Origin: DATAEK01 sp036258055
GTDB taxonomy: Bacteria > Acidobacteriota > Vicinamibacteria > Vicinamibacterales > 2-12-FULL-66-21
DNA: 35,347 nt
Assembly: GCA_036258055.1 (NCBI GenBank)
Contig: DATAEK010000251.1
Location: 1 to 35,347, forward strand
Reading direction: 5' to 3'
Shown: positions 31,553 to 35,347 of the stretch, piece by piece
Layout of the letters: each line of letters opens with the position of its first letter
Position numbering within the stretch: the stretch's first letter is position 1
Program-made: the position numbers and the translations under genes
The notes under the pieces: generated by a model
Databases searched by the model: none
The model's input: the letters and a program-made list of their open reading frames with translations, nothing else
Told to the model about the DNA's origin: nothing

Positions 31553-33805
31553 ATGGCTCGTCATCGGTTCTCGTACTACCTGTTCGCAGCGTTTGCAGCT
31601 GCGGCCGCCAGCAGCCTGCCAACCGCGGCGCAGCAGCGCGCGACTGACGCGCCGCGCGCGCTGACCGCGGCGGACTATCAGCGCGCAGAGAAATTCATGA
31701 CCTACAACACGACGCCCCTCGTGTTGCGGTCAGGCGTGCGGCCCACGTGGCTGGCGGATGGACGCTTCTGGTACCGCGTCACCACCGAAAACGGCAGCGA
31801 GGCCTTCCTGGTCGATCCGGCAAAGGCCACCAGGACGAATTGCGATCTCCCGGCATGCGCCGCGGGCGGGCGTGGAGCTGGAGGGCGGGGAGCCGGCGGC
31901 GGACGCGGCGGCGCGACCCGTACCGATGTGCCGTCGCCGGACGGCAAGCGATCCGTCTTGATCAAGGATTGGAACTTGTGGGTCCGTGACGTCGCCTCGG
32001 GACAGGAGACGCAGTTGACCACCGACGGCGTGAAGGATTTCGGCTACGCCACGGACAATGCCGGCTGGGCGAAGAGCGATCGGCCCATCGTGGCCTGGTC
32101 ACCGGACTCGAAGAAGGTCGCCACCTTCCAGCAGGATCAGCGGCAGGTTGGCGAAATGTATCTCGTCAATACGCAAGTCGGCCATCCGACTTTGCAGGCC
32201 TGGAAGTATCCCCTTCCTGGCGACGAGCACGTCGCGATGATCCATCGCGTGATCGTGAACGTGGACGAGAAGAAAGTCGTGCGGTTCAAGATCGATCCGG
32301 ATCAGCATCGCTCGACGCTCTGCGACAACCTGGCCTGCCGTGGCGGCGCGTGGGACGACGTGCAGTGGAACCCGGACTCGTCCAACGTGGCGTTCGTGTC
32401 GACCTCGCGAGATCACCGAAAAGAACAGCTGAGAATCGCCGATGCGTCGACCGGCGCAGTCCACGAGGTGCTCGAGGAGACGGTGTCGACCTTCTTCGAA
32501 AGCGGCAATGGCCGGATCAACTGGCGCTATCTGCCGGCCTCGAGCGAAATCATCTGGTTTTCTGAGCGCGACAACTGGGGGCAGCTCTACCTCTACGATC
32601 TGCAGAGCGGAAAACTGAAGAACCAGATCACGTCAGGTGAAGGCAACGTCACGCAGCTGCTGCGCGTGGACGAGAAGCAGCGCCTGCTGATCTTCCAGGG
32701 CGTCGGCCGCGAAAAGGGTCGCGACCCGTACTTCACTCACCTCTATCGCATCGGCATGGATGGCAAGAACGCAACGCTCCTGACGCCCGAGGATGCGAAC
32801 CACGAGATCACGCTTCCCGAAACCGGCGAGTTCTTCGTGGACAGTTATTCAAAGCCGGACGTGCCGCCGGTTGCCGTCCTGCGAGATCTGAGCGGCAAAG
32901 TGGTGCTGACGCTGGAAAAAGCCGATATCTCGAAGCTGCTGGCGACAGGATGGAAGCCGCCGACGCCCGTGACGGTCAAGGCTCGTGACAACAAGACCGA
33001 TCTCTATGGCCTGATGTTCAAGCCGACGAACCTCGAACCGTCGAAGAAGTACCCGATCGTCAATCACATCTACCCGGGACCGCAGACGGGCAGCGTCGGA
33101 AGCCGCAGTTTCTCCCCCGCTCGCGGCGACGCGCAGGCGCTCGCTGAGCTGGGCTTCGTGGTCGTCGAGATCGACGGCATGGGTACGCCGTGGCGCTCGA
33201 AGAAATTCCACGAGGCGTACTTCGCGGACATGGGCGACAACACGCTCCCCGATCAGGTCGGGGCGATGAAGCAGCTCGCGCAGCAGTATCCGTGGATCGA
33301 CATCGACAAGGCGGGAATCTACGGTCACTCCGGCGGGGGATTCGCCACCGCGGGAGCGATGTTCCGGTACCCCGACTTCTTCAAGGTCGGGATCTCCGAG
33401 TCAGGCAACCACGACAACCGCGTCTACGAGGACGACTGGGCCGAGAAATGGCAGGGCCTTCTGAAGAAGAACGCGGATGGTACGACGAACTACGATGACC
33501 AGGCGAACCAGAACCACGCGAAGAACCTGAAGGGGCACCTGCTGCTCGCACACGGCACTCTCGACGCCAATGTACCGCCGAACAATACGCTGCTCGTCGT
33601 CGACGCACTCATCAAGGCCAACAAGGATTTCGATCTCCTGATGCTGCCGAATCAAGGCCATGGGTACGGCAACATGTCGAACTACATGACGCGGCGTCGC
33701 TGGGACTACTTCGTCCGGTACCTGCTCGGAGCGGAGCCACCGAAGGAGTACGAGCTGCGTCCTCCGGCGGAAGGACGCGGCGGCACGGGTACCGGCGGGC
33801 AGTAG
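31553..33805 (+). CDS. S9 family dipeptidyl peptidase IV-like protein
   Basis: The protein has 750 residues with a signal peptide (about 1-26). The DPP IV-type beta-propeller spans about 50-520 (WSPDSKKVATFQQDQRQ, WFSERDNWGQLYLYD). The catalytic domain has GHSGGG with Ser593, Asp671 in HGTLDANVP, and His703 in NQGHGYG. So the triad is complete. Secreted S9B enzymes remove N-terminal dipeptides; whether this one prefers X-Pro is unknown. A Gly/Arg-rich insert (GGRGAGGRGAGGGRGG, about residues 104-119) interrupts the N-terminal propeller, and a Gly-rich tail closes the chain. The ATG at 31553 has GGAGGAAG closely upstream. Confidence 0.93.
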   Translation: MARHRFSYYLFAAFAAAAASSLPTAAQQRATDAPRALTAADYQRAEKFMTYNTTPLVLRSGVRPTWLADGRFWYRVTTENGSEAFLVDPAKATRTNCDLPACAAGGRGAGGRGAGGGRGGATRTDVPSPDGKRSVLIKDWNLWVRDVASGQETQLTTDGVKDFGYATDNAGWAKSDRPIVAWSPDSKKVATFQQDQRQVGEMYLVNTQVGHPTLQAWKYPLPGDEHVAMIHRVIVNVDEKKVVRFKIDPDQHRSTLCDNLACRGGAWDDVQWNPDSSNVAFVSTSRDHRKEQLRIADASTGAVHEVLEETVSTFFESGNGRINWRYLPASSEIIWFSERDNWGQLYLYDLQSGKLKNQITSGEGNVTQLLRVDEKQRLLIFQGVGREKGRDPYFTHLYRIGMDGKNATLLTPEDANHEITLPETGEFFVDSYSKPDVPPVAVLRDLSGKVVLTLEKADISKLLATGWKPPTPVTVKARDNKTDLYGLMFKPTNLEPSKKYPIVNHIYPGPQTGSVGSRSFSPARGDAQALAELGFVVVEIDGMGTPWRSKKFHEAYFADMGDNTLPDQVGAMKQLAQQYPWIDIDKAGIYGHSGGGFATAGAMFRYPDFFKVGISESGNHDNRVYEDDWAEKWQGLLKKNADGTTNYDDQANQNHAKNLKGHLLLAHGTLDANVPPNNTLLVVDALIKANKDFDLLMLPNQGHGYGNMSNYMTRRRWDYFVRYLLGAEPPKEYELRPPAEGRGGTGTGGQ

Positions 33806-33845
33806 CGCGCAGCTTGCGAATCTGGAAAGGAACGCGTTGAGAAGC

Positions 33846-34850
33846 TCAACGGCTCACGGACGCAGCGTCGAGATACTCGTTCACCCGTGTTGACAGCTGT
33901 TCCAGCCAGGCGCGATGACGCTCGTGACCCTTTTTCATGAACCCCATTGACGGCAGGATCTTCACCCAGTGACGGCCCCAGTCGGGCCGCCGGCCGTCGG
34001 CGTCGCTGAAACCGTACTTGCGGCTCATCTCCCAGGAGCTCGTCAGGCTCCCGGTCATCTCCATGACCTTCGGGTCCGCCGCGAGCGCCGCGACCGCGCG
34101 GCCCAGAAACAACGGCGTCTCTGATTCAAGGAAGTTCGGATCCTTTTTGCCGCCGTTCCGCCACGTCTCCTCGGTCACGCCGAAGTGCTGGAGCATGGAT
34201 TCGGATCGGAGGAAGCCGGGCGTGATCGCGATTGCGGCGATGCGGTGCTTCCGCAGCTCCTCGGCCATGATCATGGCAAGCCCTTTGAGGCTGAATTTCA
34301 CGAGCTGCCCGAGCACGTTGCCGCCGGAGAACAGCAGGTCGAACTCGGTCACCTCGACGATGAGGCCGCGGCGCTGTTCGATCAGCAGCGGCGCGGCGTA
34401 TTTGGCCGTGATGACGTGCGAGAGAAGCGCCTGCCGCAGCGCCAGATCCGCGTGCGTCAGGTCGGTTTTCCAGAACGTCGTCCAGCCGCCGAGCAGCGGA
34501 TCTTCGCCCGCGATGCTGTTCACGAGGACGTCGAGCCGCTTGTGATCGCGGCTCACCCGCTCGAAGAGCGCCTGGACCTCATCTTCCACCGTGTGATCGA
34601 CGCGCACGGCAATCGCCTGTCCGCCGGCGGCAGTGATCATCTCCGCCGTCTCGTCGACGGTCTCGGGCCGGTTGTACGGCGACGGCTGCCCGCGGACGCT
34701 GCGTCCCGTGCAGATCACGAACGCGCCGGCTTCGCCCAGCCCTCGTGCGATGCCGCGGCCGGCTCCGCGGGTGGCGCCGGCTACGACCGCCACCTTCCCT
34801 GCGAGCGGGCGTTTCGGATCAATCGCTGCTGCCGTTGTCCGCTTGGCCAC
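33846..34850 (-). CDS. SDR-like protein lacking the catalytic Tyr
   Basis: The protein has 334 residues, starting GTG (34850) after AGGAGG (4-nt spacing). The Rossmann motif GATRGAGRG is at 25-33, and the N-terminal extension (SVRGQPSPYNRPETVDETAEMI) is typical of a long SDR subgroup. That subgroup normally has YDLAK-like sequence at the active site, but here the frame reads KFSLK at 185-189, so the Tyr is replaced by Lys185. The usual Ser is also not obvious (EVTEF at 166-170). The SDR-typical PGFLRSE segment follows. It may be a non-catalytic or altered SDR. The E hairpin lies only 20 bp upstream of the start codon. Confidence 0.85.
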   Translation of the reverse strand: MAKRTTAAAIDPKRPLAGKVAVVAGATRGAGRGIARGLGEAGAFVICTGRSVRGQPSPYNRPETVDETAEMITAAGGQAIAVRVDHTVEDEVQALFERVSRDHKRLDVLVNSIAGEDPLLGGWTTFWKTDLTHADLALRQALLSHVITAKYAAPLLIEQRRGLIVEVTEFDLLFSGGNVLGQLVKFSLKGLAMIMAEELRKHRIAAIAITPGFLRSESMLQHFGVTEETWRNGGKKDPNFLESETPLFLGRAVAALAADPKVMEMTGSLTSSWEMSRKYGFSDADGRRPDWGRHWVKILPSMGFMKKGHERHRAWLEQLSTRVNEYLDAASVSR

Positions 34851-34922
34851 GCTGCCTCCTTATTCAGTTTGCCGCGGGGCCCCACCCCCGCGGCCTGCCA
34901 GCGCGTCGCTTCGCTCGCGCCG
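34851..34922 (-). repeat. Dispersed two-hairpin element, copy E
   Basis: On the minus strand, the second hairpin has perfect 8-bp arms (34871-34878 and 34887-34894, GCCGCGGG/CCCGCGGC) around loop GGTGGGGC. The tail AAACTGAATAAGGAGG (34855-34870) contains the ribosome binding site of the SDR-like gene. The upstream segment 34895-34922 has CGCTGGCAGG-type sequence like copy C, with CCAGCG and CGCTGG arms. Here the hairpin is 20 bp from the start codon. Confidence 0.85.
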
Positions 34923-35130
34923 CTGGTTATTCACAATCGGGTGCTTGGAGTGGCATCCCCAAGGGGCCCGCCCCGCGGCTTGCCAGTGCTCGCTTAGGCT
35001 CGCGCCGCTGGTTATTCACAATCCGGTGCTTGGATTGACGTCCCCCCAAAGCGGCCCCCCGCGGCTTGCCAGCGCTCGCTTAGGCTCGCGCCGCTGGTTA
35101 TTTGCACAGGCTGCTTGTACTGGCATCAGT
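34923..35130. repeat. 85-bp tandem repeat, second array
   Basis: Units start at 34923 (85 bp), 35008 (86 bp) and 35094 (partial). Each contains CTGGTTATTCACAA, then GGTGCTTGGA, a degenerate GC hairpin and CTCGCTTAGGCTCGCGCCG. They align along their length with the 15643-15888 units (CTGGCTATTGACAA ... CTTGGATCGGCATC ... GCTCGCGCCG). Both arrays sit upstream of a leftward gene with a full two-hairpin element between. No gene is seen in this segment. Confidence 0.88.
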
Positions 35131-35133
35131 CTG

Positions 35134-35167
35134 CCCCCAGTCCCGAGTCCCCCAGTCCCGAGTCCCG
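35134..35167. repeat. 7/8-bp repeats (CAGTCCC/GAGTCCC)
   Basis: CAGTCCC and GAGTCCC alternate four times with small spacing changes, in the same style as 1802-1836. Confidence 0.8.
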
Positions 35168-35172
35168 CCGCA

Positions 35173-35305
35173 CGCCGAATGCCGAATGCCGAATGCCGAA
35201 CGCCGAACGCCGAACGCCGAACGCCGAACGCCGAATGCCGAACGCCGAACGCCGAACGCCGAACGCCGAACGCCGAACGCCGAACGCCGAACGCCGAACG
35301 CCGAA
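35173..35305. repeat. Heptamer array, 19 units of YGCCGAA
   Basis: Nineteen uninterrupted 7-bp units run from 35173 to 35305. Most are CGCCGAA; units 2, 3, 4 and 10 begin with T instead. Translation in any frame gives an artefactual heptad (for example RRSAFGV), and no real gene is present. The array ends immediately before the AT-rich palindrome at 35310-35327. Confidence 0.95.
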
Positions 35306-35309
35306 CAAA

Positions 35310-35327
35310 AATAAACGTTCATTTATT
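35310..35327. promoter_or_regulatory. AT-rich palindrome at the right edge
   Basis: AATAAA-CGTTCA-TTTATT: 6-bp perfect arms around a 6-bp core, with further symmetric G/C positions in the core. It is the most AT-rich spot in the window. The form resembles operators of TetR-type repressors (AAC GTT-like core), which is a guess. The gene it would control lies beyond the window. Confidence 0.4.
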
Positions 35328-35347
35328 ATTTGTCAACAGGTGGCGTT

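Noticed and set aside
35098..35322. Protein with heptad RRSAFGV or related repeats
   Set aside because: It is the direct translation of the 7-bp array; all frames are open only because the unit has no stop codon.
1..35347. Mobile element, prophage or defence island
   Set aside because: No transposase, integrase, phage structural gene, toxin-antitoxin or nuclease-defence gene was found.
1..35347. tRNA or rRNA genes
   Set aside because: No cloverleaf or rRNA-conserved sequence was recognised on either strand.

Overview
The window is about 35 kb of GC-rich bacterial chromosome, densely coded on both strands. The best guess for its source is an Acidobacteriota soil lineage, possibly Vicinamibacteria. 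The grounds are two ADOP-type orphan permeases (one paired with a PadR repressor), several secreted hydrolases and S9 peptidases, and many short-period repeats between genes. This assignment is an inference from gene content, because there is no rRNA, tRNA or other phylogenetic marker here. I found no phage genes, transposases, CRISPR array or RNA genes.

Layout. 1-2.0 kb: a repeat tract, an SDR oxidoreductase and a DUF547 protein, both leftward. 2.0-3.7 kb: an alpha/beta hydrolase divergent from a secreted LolA-like protein. 3.7-7.5 kb: a leftward PLP decarboxylase - ADOP permease pair with an ATGA overlap. 7.8-9.3 kb: a rightward ArsR-type regulator - SRPBCC pair. 9.3-10.5 kb: a VanZ-like membrane protein. 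10.6-12.2 kb: a secreted esterase-like protein, convergent on a YjbQ-domain fusion protein with a 22-bp perfect hairpin between them. 13.4-15.5 kb: a secreted two-repeat protein and cystathionine beta-synthase. 15.5-16.3 kb: a gene-free block of 85-bp repeats and hairpin elements. 16.3-19.3 kb: PadR plus a full-length ADOP permease. 19.3-21.1 kb: a GT1 glycosyltransferase coupled to Tag DNA glycosylase. 21.4-25.1 kb: an ECF sigma factor, its anti-sigma factor (with a BNR/Ycf48-like C-terminus) and a DUF4139 protein. 25.2-27.1 kb: a PepSY protein and a GT-C glycosyltransferase. 27.0-29.1 kb: a secreted amidohydrolase and a DUF1801 protein. 29.1-33.8 kb: two divergent S9 peptidases, oligopeptidase B-like and DPP IV-like. 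The first overlaps a previously unlisted 38-codon secreted peptide gene. 33.8-34.9 kb: an SDR-like protein lacking the catalytic tyrosine. 34.9-35.3 kb: 85-bp repeats, heptamer arrays and a palindrome at the edge.

How genes work together. Overlapping start/stop codons join decarboxylase/ADOP, PadR/ADOP, HTH/SRPBCC, GT1/Tag, sigma/anti-sigma, PepSY/GT-C and S9 peptidase/micropeptide. The PadR gene carries two identical-spacing 15-bp operators that coincide with its predicted -35 and -10 boxes. An ECF-like promoter precedes DUF4139, next to the sigma/anti-sigma pair.

The most unusual content is non-coding. A roughly 100-bp element occurs at least five times. It has two hairpins: the second has an 8-nt loop, GGTGGGGC or a near variant, on a stem that differs between copies yet stays paired. 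An A-rich tail follows. Two copies are extended by 85-bp tandem repeats. A second theme is short-period (7- to 10-bp) repeats arranged as inverted pairs at gene 3' ends, with a different unit at each locus.
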